DNA from: Bin5 sp022821545
Lineage (GTDB): Bacteria > Chloroflexota > Anaerolineae > Caldilineales > Caldilineaceae
DNA length: 64,000 nucleotides
Direction of reading: 5' to 3'
Assembly (NCBI GenBank): GCA_963664085.2
Contig: CAXXLO010000002.1
Span: 3,410,001 to 3,474,000, forward strand
Position 1 is the first letter of the stretch, and every line of letters begins with the position of its first letter. A program made the translations under genes and the position numbers. Positions 53,228 to 61,618 of the stretch are shown here, piece after piece. The notes beneath the pieces were generated by a model. That model was not told the origin of the DNA. It was given only the letters and a program-made list of their open reading frames with translations, and did not search any database.

Positions 53228-54115
53228 ATGACAGCGCGCATAAGCTTCAAGCAGTCAACTGAAGAGGACGAGCCGGGAAGGTGGTCCCGGCCAATGGGAC
53301 CCGCCGTCGCCTATTGGGGGCGCTTCTTGCGGATACGTCAGATTCTGGGCCGTTTTCTTCGCTCACTATCCCCTTTGGCGGCCCAAACATCCTCTCCTGC
53401 GCCGGCAGTGAGGGAGGACCGGGTTGCCCAAGAAACTACGCAGTTTTCACCTTTCAGGAGAACGGGACGCGAATCGGAGTTTGTCGTTATCGGTCTGGGC
53501 CGCTTTGGCACCGCGGTCGCAACCACGCTTGTCGAGAACGGTCGGACCGTTCTGGCGATCGACTCGGACCTTGACCGTGTACAGGCGCTCAGCGGCGAAC
53601 TTCCGCACGTTGTGCAGCTGGATGCGACCAACATCGAAGCCCTGCGGCAGGCCGGCGTTGAAACGTTCGATACCGGGCTTGTCTGCATTGGCACCGATTT
53701 TGAGAACAATCTGCTGGCCACCGTTCTTCTGAGGCAACTGGGTGTTCAGCGCGTGATCGCCAAGGCACTGACGATTACCCAGAGGGAGATCCTGTTGAAG
53801 GTAGGGGCGGATGAGGTGATCTTGCCCGAGCATGAGGCCGGCCGCCGGTTGGGGCGAAAGATGGCCGTCGATCACCTGGTCGACTACCTGGAAGTGAGCA
53901 ACGACGTCGGCGTCGTCGAACTGCTTGCCCCGCCCAGCACATGGGAGCACTCTCTTTCCGAGCTCAGTTTGCGTCAGCGCTATGGACTGACCGTTATTGC
54001 AGTTCGCAGAGGCGACGACCTGATTGTCAGTCCAAGCGCGGGATTTCGGCTCAAAGAGGAAGACATTGTGGTCGTCCTTGGCCGGATGGAAGACGCCGAG
54101 CGCATGAGGCAGTAA
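53228..54115 (+). CDS. KtrA/TrkA-type potassium channel RCK protein
   Basis: 295 residues from ATG 53228, the first ATG after the predicted promoter; the N-terminal ~80 residues before the conserved part are unusual and the true start could be later (53294). The RCK-N domain begins SEFVVIGLGRFGTAVATTLV with the NAD loop and Asp in LAIDSDLDRV. TrkA-C-like AVRRGDDLIVSPSAGFRLKE closes the chain. Such proteins gate TrkH/KtrB potassium channels by nucleotide binding. No channel gene is adjacent. hisD starts 7 bp downstream, suggesting co-transcription. Confidence 0.85.
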   Translation: MTARISFKQSTEEDEPGRWSRPMGPAVAYWGRFLRIRQILGRFLRSLSPLAAQTSSPAPAVREDRVAQETTQFSPFRRTGRESEFVVIGLGRFGTAVATTLVENGRTVLAIDSDLDRVQALSGELPHVVQLDATNIEALRQAGVETFDTGLVCIGTDFENNLLATVLLRQLGVQRVIAKALTITQREILLKVGADEVILPEHEAGRRLGRKMAVDHLVDYLEVSNDVGVVELLAPPSTWEHSLSELSLRQRYGLTVIAVRRGDDLIVSPSAGFRLKEEDIVVVLGRMEDAERMRQ

Positions 54116-54122
54116 GCATTCG

Positions 54123-55487
54123 ATGACAAATCCCTTTCCCATTCTTGATACGGAGTCTGCCCGCAGGACAGTTTTGCGCCGCCAGCCTTGGGACGCATTC
54201 GATCTGCCCGAAGAGATGCTTGCCGCCAACGAGCGCATCTTTGGTGAACGGATCGGACCTGACGAGGCCGTGCGCCGAATCCTTGCCGACGTCCGTACCG
54301 GCGGAGACGCGGCAGTGCGCAAATGGACGGAAAAGCTGGACGGCGTCGAGCTGGACGCTCTGCACGTCAGTTCCCAGACCATCCTGCAGGCGGCTGCCGA
54401 TCTCGACCAGGATGTGCGTGACGCACTGGCGCTGGCAGCCGGGCGCATCGAAAAGTTCCATCGCCGCCAGCCCAACCAGAGCTGGATCCAGAATGACGAG
54501 GAAGGCACCGTAGGCCAGCTCGTGCGGCCCATTGAGCGCGTAGGAATCTACGTTCCGGGCGGGACGGCCCCCCTGCCCAGCACCCTGCTGATGACCGCGA
54601 TTCCGGCGAAGGTTGCCGGCGTGCCAGAGGTAATCGTGGTCACGCCTCCCCAGAAGGAGACCGGCCTGCCGGACAAGGTTACGCTGGCCGCCGCCATGGT
54701 CGCCCAGGTCGACGCCGTCTACATTGCCGGAGGCGCGCAGGCAATCGGCGCAATGGCTTTCGGCACGGCGACCATCCCTGCGGTTGACAAGATTTGCGGG
54801 CCAGGCAACCTATTCGTCACTCTGGCTAAACGGCAGCTCTTTGGCCTGGTCGGAATTGACGGCCTGCCCGGTCCCACGGAGACGGTAATCGTTGCGGATG
54901 GGGCGGCCGACCCGCAGCTGGCCGCCGCAGATCTGCTGGCGCAGGCAGAGCACGACGTGCTTGCCAGCGCTATACTCCTGACACCCAGCCGGCAACTGGC
55001 GCGCCAGGTTCAGGCGGCAGTCCACGCCCAGCTGGAGGCGTTGGAGCGAGACCGGATCGCCGCGGCCACTTTTGGACGCGGCGCGGGAATCGTCGTCACC
55101 GATTCCGTGGACGAGGGCCTCTCGCTGGCGAACGAATACGCGCCCGAACACCTCTGTCTCCTCGTGGAAGATCCGTGGCGCTGGGTCGATCAGGTGCAAA
55201 ACGCCGGCGGAGTTTTCCTCGGAGAACGCAGTTTTGAAGTACTGGGCGACTACACCGCCGGGCCCAGCCACGTCATGCCGACCGGCGGCACAGCGCGCTT
55301 CGCCAGCCCGGTCAACGTGACCGACTTCGTCAAGCTAATCAGTCTGATAGGCCTCAACGAGAAGGCCCTGCAAGCCATTGGCCCTGCGGCCGAAACTCTG
55401 GCGCGCACTGAAGGACTGGGCGGGCACGCCGCAGCCGTCAGCCGTCGCCTGAATCCGACGGTCAACATAGAGGACAAGGGTTCGTAA
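54123..55487 (+). CDS. hisD: histidinol dehydrogenase
   Basis: 454 residues. It catalyses the two final oxidations of histidine synthesis (histidinol to histidine, via histidinal) with NAD and zinc. Family motifs are ERVGIYVPGGTAPLPSTLLM, VYIAGGAQAIGAMAFGT, ICGPGNLFVTLAKRQLFG and GPTETVIVADGAADP. Zinc-site residues sit in AEHDVLASA and NEYAPEHLCLLVEDP. A C-terminal LGGHAAAVSRRL is usual. The length is normal. It overlaps hisC by 1 bp (TAATG). Confidence 0.96.
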   Translation: MTNPFPILDTESARRTVLRRQPWDAFDLPEEMLAANERIFGERIGPDEAVRRILADVRTGGDAAVRKWTEKLDGVELDALHVSSQTILQAAADLDQDVRDALALAAGRIEKFHRRQPNQSWIQNDEEGTVGQLVRPIERVGIYVPGGTAPLPSTLLMTAIPAKVAGVPEVIVVTPPQKETGLPDKVTLAAAMVAQVDAVYIAGGAQAIGAMAFGTATIPAVDKICGPGNLFVTLAKRQLFGLVGIDGLPGPTETVIVADGAADPQLAAADLLAQAEHDVLASAILLTPSRQLARQVQAAVHAQLEALERDRIAAATFGRGAGIVVTDSVDEGLSLANEYAPEHLCLLVEDPWRWVDQVQNAGGVFLGERSFEVLGDYTAGPSHVMPTGGTARFASPVNVTDFVKLISLIGLNEKALQAIGPAAETLARTEGLGGHAAAVSRRLNPTVNIEDKGS

Positions 55488-56689
55488 TGGAAGCCACCAC
55501 GTTGCAGTCGCTGCTCAACCCGCATCTTGCCGGCCTGGAAGAGTACACACCGATTCAACCGTTTGAAGTACTGAGCCGGCGGCTGGGCATACCTGCCCAC
55601 GAAATCGTTAAACTTGATGCAAACGAGAATCCGTACGGCCCGCATCCCGCCGTTGCAGAAGCGCTGGCCGAGTACGCCTATTACCACATTTACCCGGACC
55701 CGCAGCAGACTGAGCTTCGACAAGCCCTGGCGGCCCACTTGGAAGACGAGCAGCGACTGTCCGGCAATGCAAAAGAGGGCGCCGAATCCTCAGGCTCAAC
55801 CGCCCCTGCAGTGCCTGTCGAACAAGTCCTGCCCAGCCACGGCACTGATGAAATCCTTGACTATCTCTGCCGGCTGTTTCTCGGCCCGGGAGACGCCATC
55901 ATCAATACCCCTCCAACCTTCGGCATGTACAGCTTCGACGCCAAGCTGGTCGGCGCAGAGGTCCTGGAAGTCTGGCGGGACGACGGCTACCACGTCGACG
56001 TGGACGCGATCTTTGATCTGGTGAGTTCTGCGGCGCAGAAGCGGGAATCGGTCCACCCCAAGCTGCTGTTTCTCACCTCACCCAACAACCCCACCGGAAA
56101 CTGGCTGCCGGACAGTGACCTGCTGCGGTTGCTGGAACTACCTTTGATCGTGGTTTTGGATGAGGCGTACGTCGAGTTCTCCGTCGAGACCAGCCGGACG
56201 CCATGGGTCCTGGAGCACGACAATCTCGTCATCATTCGCACCTTCTCCAAATCCGCCGGAATCGCGGGCCTGAGACTGGGCTACGGCATCTTTCCTGAAT
56301 GGATGATGCCGCTCCTTTGGAAGTTCAAGCAGCCCTATAACGTAAACGTAGCCGCGACCGTCGCCGGCCTGGCGAGTCTGCGCCATGCAGACGAAATGCT
56401 GGAGATAGTGGACAAGATCAGGGTCGAACGAGACCGGCTCCGGCGCGCCTTGAAAGATGTGCCGTACCTGTCGCCTTTCCCGTCCGGCGCCAACTTCGTC
56501 CTCTGCCGCGTAGATAATTTCGAGGTCGAAGGAAGCGGAGACGCCGCCGCCCTGAAGAACGCTCTTGAGCAGCAGGGCATCCTCGTACGCTACTACCAGA
56601 AGCCCGGTCTCGACAACTGCATTCGCATTTCCGTCGGCCGCCCCGAGCAGACCGACCGCCTCCTGGAAGAACTTCACCGGCTGGCCTGA
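55487..56689 (+). CDS. hisC: histidinol-phosphate aminotransferase
   Basis: 400 residues. This PLP enzyme converts imidazole-acetol phosphate to histidinol phosphate. LDANENPYGPHPAVAEALA at the N-terminus, a GTDEILDYLCRLFLGPGD segment, LTSPNNPTGNW, VVLDEAYVEF (PLP Asp) and RTFSKSAGIAGLRLGYG (PLP Lys) are the landmarks, with CIRISVGRPEQ at the end. A ~25-residue Ser/Ala/Gly insertion is seen near residue 95 (about SGNAKEGAESSGSTAPAVP). It starts within the hisD stop, so tightly coupled. Confidence 0.95.
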   Translation: MEATTLQSLLNPHLAGLEEYTPIQPFEVLSRRLGIPAHEIVKLDANENPYGPHPAVAEALAEYAYYHIYPDPQQTELRQALAAHLEDEQRLSGNAKEGAESSGSTAPAVPVEQVLPSHGTDEILDYLCRLFLGPGDAIINTPPTFGMYSFDAKLVGAEVLEVWRDDGYHVDVDAIFDLVSSAAQKRESVHPKLLFLTSPNNPTGNWLPDSDLLRLLELPLIVVLDEAYVEFSVETSRTPWVLEHDNLVIIRTFSKSAGIAGLRLGYGIFPEWMMPLLWKFKQPYNVNVAATVAGLASLRHADEMLEIVDKIRVERDRLRRALKDVPYLSPFPSGANFVLCRVDNFEVEGSGDAAALKNALEQQGILVRYYQKPGLDNCIRISVGRPEQTDRLLEELHRLA

Positions 56690-56775
56690 CCAGCCTTATC
56701 CGCGCAATGCCTGGCAGTTCCCGGCCCAATTAAAGAGGACAATGCTGTTTTCCTTACGGATTAGCGCGGCGAAAT

Positions 56776-57450
56776 GTGCTTTGTATTAGTCCATGGAAGA
56801 GAATCCAGAATCCAGAGGACCTTCTAACTGTCGCGATCTTCGCCGATGATTCGCTGACCTTGCATGGGCTTGCAGCGATTCTGGTGCAGGAACCGGGCTT
56901 TAACGTTGTCCCCATTGCGTCAGATGCCCAACTGACACCCGCAACTGTCGGCAGCGCCGATGTCTTGATTTTGGACACCGGCCGCGACGCCGCGTCTACC
57001 TTAGCAGAAGTGTTCGGGGACTCGCTGTCCGAATTGATCGAGGAGGGTCTGCCTGTCATCGCCATCCTACCCGTAGGCGAAGCTCCCGGGGTCGTCGGTC
57101 AATTGGGTCTAGCCGGGTTCCTTCCCCGCAGTGTCAGGGCGCGTCAGTTACGCGCCGCCCTCCATGCGGCTGCTGCAGGGCTCATGGTCATAGACCCCGC
57201 CCTGTCCGCTCCACAGTGGACGGCATCAACCCCGTCTATGCTGTCAATGCAAGAGCCTCTTTCGCCGCGAGAGCAGGAGGCGCTTTTCCTGCTTGCCGAG
57301 GGACTGACGAACCGCGCCATCGGCGTTCGACTGGGCATCAGCGAGAACACGGCGAAGTTCCACGTGCAGGCAGTCTACGCAAAGTTAGGCGTCAATAGCC
57401 GTACAGAAGCTGTCGTCCAGGCAACGCGACTGGGACTCCTCACTCTCTGA
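56776..57450 (+). CDS. LuxR/NarL-type response regulator with atypical receiver
   Basis: 224 residues, GTG start (no better site). The N-terminal receiver-like domain starts VAIFADDSLTLHGLAAIL (acidic pair) and has the expected phospho-Asp strand VLILDTGRD. The conserved Lys on the fifth strand is replaced, since the segment reads GFLPRSVRARQLRAALHA. The C-terminal GerE helix-turn-helix is typical: LSPREQEALFLLAEGLTNRA, then ISENTAKFHVQAVYAKLGVN. It binds DNA. The receiver may be phosphorylation-independent. No sensor kinase is adjacent. Confidence 0.85.
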   Translation: MLCISPWKRIQNPEDLLTVAIFADDSLTLHGLAAILVQEPGFNVVPIASDAQLTPATVGSADVLILDTGRDAASTLAEVFGDSLSELIEEGLPVIAILPVGEAPGVVGQLGLAGFLPRSVRARQLRAALHAAAAGLMVIDPALSAPQWTASTPSMLSMQEPLSPREQEALFLLAEGLTNRAIGVRLGISENTAKFHVQAVYAKLGVNSRTEAVVQATRLGLLTL

Positions 57451-57658
57451 GTGCATCAACTACGCAAGCGAGCGCTGCCGTGTTGCCGAGCGCGAGCGAA
57501 CAGCGCAAAAACCCTCTCACCTACCCGAATTGACGGGTTCCACCTGTCAGATCAGCAGATGCAATGAATGACGGCAAACGTTATTGTTGAGTCTGCAATA
57601 CTTACAAGCGCCTGCGGGCCCGGAAGCTCGCAGTATAGAGTTTCAAATGGAGCAAAAA

Positions 57659-58567
57659 ATGGTTGCACAACTCAAGAATTTTTCTGACGAAATGGCGGCG
57701 AACGTAGAATCGGCTGGGCATAGCGTGGTGCAAGTGAATGGCCGGCGCCGTTATCCCGCAAGCGGGATCGTATGGTCGGAGGACGGGGTGATCGTTACCG
57801 CCAACCATGTTGTCAGAACGGACGAAATCCGTGTTGGTCTGCCCAATGGCGACGTAGTGGACGCGACCCTCATCGGACGGGACAGCGGCATCGATCTGGC
57901 TGCGTTACAGGTCGAAAGAGAAGGGCTGGCCGCCGTCGCCTGGTCACCCGAAGAAGAACTGCGGGTTGGTGCGATGGTATTCGCCATTGGCCGACTGGGC
58001 CCAACGTTGCAAGCCTCCATGGGCATTGTCAGCGCCCTGGACGGGTCCTGGCGCCTGCATGGCGGCGGTCAAATCAGCCATTACGTGCGCGCCGATCTGG
58101 TCATGTACCCCGGCTTCTCAGGCGGCCCAATCGTAGACTGCGGTGGACGGGTCGTCGGCATGGCGACGTCCGCCATGAGTCGGGATGGCGGCATTGCCTT
58201 GACTCGGGCGACTGTCGGGCCAACAGTGGACTCCTTGCTGAAACACGGCTCTGTTCGCCGCGGCTACCTGGGTGTTGGCGTTCAGACCGTTCAGCTACCC
58301 GCTGGCCTCAGAAAGGAACTGGGACAGGAGACGGGCGTGCTGCTAAACTCGGTCGAGCCTGACAGCCCTGCGGAACGGGGAGGCCTGGTGGTGGGCGATA
58401 TTCTCGCCAACTTTAACGGGGAACCGATCTTCAGTCCTGACGAACTGGCAGTCGTTATAAGAAGCGATCTGACAGACAAAGAAACACATTTGCGAATTAT
58501 TCGCGGCGGAGCGGTGCGAGAAGTAACGGTCGAGATCGCAACAGGAGGGGAGCGGAGAAGACAATGA
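57659..58567 (+). CDS. HtrA/DegP-like serine protease with PDZ domain, no signal peptide
   Basis: 302 residues from ATG 57659 (GGAG 6 bp upstream; ATG 57647 is the alternative). The trypsin-like core has the catalytic triad: His in IVTANHVVR, Asp in DSGIDLAALQV and Ser in YPGFSGGPIVD. The usual GNSGGP reads GFSGGP. A PDZ domain follows (GYLGVGVQTVQLP to ...DELAVVIRSDLTD), with SPAERGGLVVGDILANFNGE. HtrA proteases control protein quality, normally in the envelope, but no signal sequence or membrane helix is visible here. Stop overlaps the next gene by 4 bp, so it is coupled to the ABC exporter. Confidence 0.87.
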   Translation: MVAQLKNFSDEMAANVESAGHSVVQVNGRRRYPASGIVWSEDGVIVTANHVVRTDEIRVGLPNGDVVDATLIGRDSGIDLAALQVEREGLAAVAWSPEEELRVGAMVFAIGRLGPTLQASMGIVSALDGSWRLHGGGQISHYVRADLVMYPGFSGGPIVDCGGRVVGMATSAMSRDGGIALTRATVGPTVDSLLKHGSVRRGYLGVGVQTVQLPAGLRKELGQETGVLLNSVEPDSPAERGGLVVGDILANFNGEPIFSPDELAVVIRSDLTDKETHLRIIRGGAVREVTVEIATGGERRRQ

Positions 58568-59538
58568 AGAGCGAAAACGCAGTAGTCGCCAGTTCTCTCT
58601 CACGCAGTTTCGGCGCCGTCAGGGCAGTCGAATCCGTCGACCTTGCGATCCCCAGCGGCGAGATCTACGGATTCCTTGGTCCGAACGGAGCGGGAAAGAC
58701 TTCAGTCGTCAGAATGCTGACGACGCTGTTGTTGCCTACCAGTGGGTCCGCCAGAGTGGCCGGTTATGACATAGTCACGGAACCTACAGCCGTCAGACTG
58801 AAGATCGGCGCAGCCCTCCAGGAAGCGGCTCTTGATGACAAGCAGACAGGGCGAGAGATATTAAAACTCCAGTCGCGCCTTTACGGGATTAGTGGACCTG
58901 CCGCCGACCAGCGGATCGAGTACCTTGCCGGCCTGCTCAACATTGAGGAGTCCTTAGACAGGTTGATCGGCACCTATTCCGGTGGTATGAAACGAAAACT
59001 CGATCTGGCAGTTGCCATGATTCACGAACCCCAGATTCTGTTTCTGGACGAACCCACTACCGGCTTGGACCCTATCAGCCGAGTCGAACTTTGGGACGAG
59101 GTACGCTATGTAAATAAAGAGAAGGGAGTAACAATCTTTATGACAACGCAGTACCTGGAAGAAGCCGACTACCTCGCCCACCGCGTCGGCATAATCAATC
59201 AAGGCAGAATCGTCGCCGAAGGCACGCCCGCCGAACTGAAGCGCTCTGTCGGTTCCGACATTATCGTAGTCAGGACAGACGGCCAGACAAGCGGCGCGGC
59301 GGAGGCTTGCCATCAGGTGGATGGTGTCGAAAGCGTCGAAATCTACGCAAATGAAATCACTTTAAGTGTCGATCAGGGATCCAGGGCAATCGGCCCCGTC
59401 GCAATTGCGCTGGACCAGTCCGGCGCTTCTGTAGAGGACATTGTGCTGCGGACTGCCACCCTTGACGACGTCTTCCTCCACTATACCGGCGCCCGCCTGG
59501 AGGTGGACGCGAACATCGCAAAGGAAGAGATATCATGA
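58564..59538 (+). CDS. ABC transporter ATP-binding protein (DrrA-like)
   Basis: 324 residues. Walker A GPNGAGKTS, Q-loop in ALQEAALDD, signature YSGGMKRKLDLAVAMI, Walker B ILFLDEPTTGLD and H-loop TTQYLEEADY. The C-terminal ~90-residue extension (VVRTDGQTSGAAEACHQVDG and on) is usual in the daunorubicin-resistance-type exporters. It pairs with the permease that overlaps its stop by 4 bp. Likely exports a hydrophobic compound or lipid; substrate unknown. Confidence 0.93.
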   Translation: MKSENAVVASSLSRSFGAVRAVESVDLAIPSGEIYGFLGPNGAGKTSVVRMLTTLLLPTSGSARVAGYDIVTEPTAVRLKIGAALQEAALDDKQTGREILKLQSRLYGISGPAADQRIEYLAGLLNIEESLDRLIGTYSGGMKRKLDLAVAMIHEPQILFLDEPTTGLDPISRVELWDEVRYVNKEKGVTIFMTTQYLEEADYLAHRVGIINQGRIVAEGTPAELKRSVGSDIIVVRTDGQTSGAAEACHQVDGVESVEIYANEITLSVDQGSRAIGPVAIALDQSGASVEDIVLRTATLDDVFLHYTGARLEVDANIAKEEIS

Positions 59539-60335
59539 CGGCAATTGGACTCACCCAAGTTCAAGCGAGAACAGGAGGTTTTGCGAATGACGTTTCTGCC
59601 ATTGCTCGCCGGGCCCTTCGATCGGTCTTGAGGGATCCCGAGGCCGTGATTCCAGGGTTCATCATCCCTCTCTTCTTCTTCACTGTTAATACCGGCGCGC
59701 TCCAGAACTTCGTGGAGGCAGGCGGCGATCTCGACTACAAGGCCTTCCAGCTCCCGGTCGCCATCATCATGGCTGTCACCGGGCCGCTTTCCAGGGCATT
59801 AACATTGGTTGAAGACGTCCGTAGCGGCTACTTCGACCGCTTGGTGATGACCCCGGTGCGCCGTCTGGCACTCCTGATGGGACTGATGGTCGCTGACATA
59901 GCTCTGGTCATAGCCCTTTCGGTCCCCGTCCTCATCCTGGGGTACGCAGTGGGGGTCCGATTCGAGACAGGCGTAGCAGGTATCGCGGCCTTTGTAGCCC
60001 TCGCTGCCTATTGGAGTCTCGGTTACGCAGGCTTCTCTTATGCCATCGCTCTGAAAACGGCTAATGCAGCCGCTGTCAGCTCCAGTTTTATGGTCTTTCT
60101 TCCGATGATGTTCTTAACTCCGATGTTCATTCCGCTCGAGGCAATGACAGGTTGGATGGCAACCGTCGCCCAGTACAATCCCGTTACCTATCTGCTTGGC
60201 TCGTTGCGCTCCATCATCACCGTAGGGTGGGAGTTAGACGAGATACTTAAGGGAGTCCTGTCCGTTTCAGTGGTGGTTGTCTTAAGCTTAACGATGGCTC
60301 TGCTGGCGCTAAAGGGCCGTGTTTCAAGACATTAG
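59535..60335 (+). CDS. ABC-2 type transporter permease (DrrB-like)
   Basis: 266 residues with about six membrane segments (IIPLFFFTVNTGA, FQLPVAIIMAVTGP, LVIALSVPVLILGYAVG, VALAAYWSLGYAGF and others). The conserved region around DVRSGYFDRLVMTPVRRLAL and the late FMVFLPMMFLTPMFIPLEAM match ABC-2 permeases of drug and polyketide exporters. It is the last gene of the protease-ABC operon. An operon of HtrA-like protease with an ABC exporter may relate to envelope stress; that is inference. Confidence 0.9.
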   Translation: MTAIGLTQVQARTGGFANDVSAIARRALRSVLRDPEAVIPGFIIPLFFFTVNTGALQNFVEAGGDLDYKAFQLPVAIIMAVTGPLSRALTLVEDVRSGYFDRLVMTPVRRLALLMGLMVADIALVIALSVPVLILGYAVGVRFETGVAGIAAFVALAAYWSLGYAGFSYAIALKTANAAAVSSSFMVFLPMMFLTPMFIPLEAMTGWMATVAQYNPVTYLLGSLRSIITVGWELDEILKGVLSVSVVVVLSLTMALLALKGRVSRH

Positions 60336-60355
60336 CAATATCTTTTTCCAAAGTA

Positions 60356-60961
60356 TCAGGTAAGCTGACCGAAGCGCCGCGGATGGAGATTTTGAAGTAG
60401 AGCGGCCTCACCCAACGAAAGCGTCAGCCGCTGAACCGCCGATAGTGTTCGAAACTCTGCGCCCAGCTCGAAACCGTCTACTTCCAGGGCCTCGGGGTAA
60501 TAGCTGTCAGCCTCTGCCCGGTACAGCAGCTGAAGAAAGTCCGGGTAAGGGTAGCGGTGACCGGCCGGCTTTGGCGAGTGGATATGGTAGTGAAAGAGAC
60601 CAATGCGTTCCGGTTCGCCTCGAACAGTCCAGCCGGTCTCCTCCAATAGTTCCCGCCTCAAGGCTTCAAGCAGCCCTTCACCATCATCAAGGCGTCCGCC
60701 GGGCACGATGTGCTCGCCGTCAGGGTCCCGCATCACCATGATTTGCGGGCCTCGCGTCAGGATGGCCCTGACTGAAGTTACCAGGCTCAAGGGCGGTGCG
60801 TCCGACGGGTCCAGCGCATAGGTCGTTCGAGTCTGGACGAACTCCTTGCCGACTCCGGACCAGTCCAGGCTTTCCTCGGCCAGCGGCGTCCTCCCTCGAA
60901 GGAACGCCTTCAGCGCCTGGTCGAGCGTCGTGCTTATCGAGGGCGTACTTCTCGGAGTCAT
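60356..60961 (-). CDS. Nudix hydrolase
   Basis: 201 residues. The Nudix box GRLDDGEGLLEALRRELLEE with TGW following fits G-x5-E-x7-R-E-U-x-E-E-x-G-U exactly. The N-terminal ~45 residues (FLRGRTPLAEESLDWSG) are family-specific. Nudix enzymes hydrolyse nucleoside diphosphates linked to other groups; the substrate is not predictable. It starts within the stop of the DnaQ-like gene (ATGA overlap), so the two form one minus-strand operon. Confidence 0.92.
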   Translation of the reverse strand: MTPRSTPSISTTLDQALKAFLRGRTPLAEESLDWSGVGKEFVQTRTTYALDPSDAPPLSLVTSVRAILTRGPQIMVMRDPDGEHIVPGGRLDDGEGLLEALRRELLEETGWTVRGEPERIGLFHYHIHSPKPAGHRYPYPDFLQLLYRAEADSYYPEALEVDGFELGAEFRTLSAVQRLTLSLGEAALLQNLHPRRFGQLT

Positions 60962-61521
60962 GGCGAATCGGCAGGCCCGGCCATGTGCCGGAAAACCGCG
61001 CTTGTCAGTCTGGCATCGTCCACTGCTCTATGACTGTTGGGCAGGGCGATGCCGCACTGCTGACCCGCCTTCTGCAGGCTCTGCCACTTCATGTTGCCGA
61101 TGCCCAGGAGTTCGCCATAGTAGAGGGCGTACATCTTCATTACGCAGAAGGCTCTCCCTCCCAACTCCTCCCATGGCAGATCATGCCGCTGGTGCGACTG
61201 CCGCATCATGCGCAGGTCAAAGTCAGCGTTGAATATGCCCACGCGGCGGCCGGCGAAGAGCCGCTGTACCTGCGGCCAGACCTCCGGCCAGGTTGGCGCG
61301 TCCAGCACCATTTCGTTGGTGATGCCATGCACCGACGTCGCGTCGGCAGGGATGCGGCGCTTCGGGCGCACCAGACTATCGAGCAATGTCCGGCCGGCCG
61401 CATCGACGACACCGATCTCGACGATCTCCGCGAATCTGTCGAGACCGGTCGTTTCGGTGTCGAAAAAGAGGGGATCACTTTGGATAATCCTGCGGGCGCG
61501 CAGGACTGTATTCTGACTCAT
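60958..61521 (-). CDS. DnaQ-like 3'-5' exonuclease
   Basis: 187 residues. The three exonuclease motifs are present: FFDTETTGLDRFAEIVEI (Exo I), NADFDLRMMRQSHQ (Exo II) and HRAVDDARLTSAVFRHM (Exo III with DEDDh His). This is a stand-alone proofreading-type or RNase-T-like exonuclease, not a polymerase III alpha. Normal length for such proteins. It is transcribed with the Nudix gene, a pairing that suggests nucleotide or DNA-end clean-up. Confidence 0.92.
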   Translation of the reverse strand: MSQNTVLRARRIIQSDPLFFDTETTGLDRFAEIVEIGVVDAAGRTLLDSLVRPKRRIPADATSVHGITNEMVLDAPTWPEVWPQVQRLFAGRRVGIFNADFDLRMMRQSHQRHDLPWEELGGRAFCVMKMYALYYGELLGIGNMKWQSLQKAGQQCGIALPNSHRAVDDARLTSAVFRHMAGPADSP

Positions 61522-61618
61522 ATAGCGATTTTGAACTCAATGCTTTTTGAGGAAGGATTTCGAACTGAATTATCTGCCGCAAATTGAAATGAAACAGCGC
61601 GTGTTCGCGACCTCCAGA

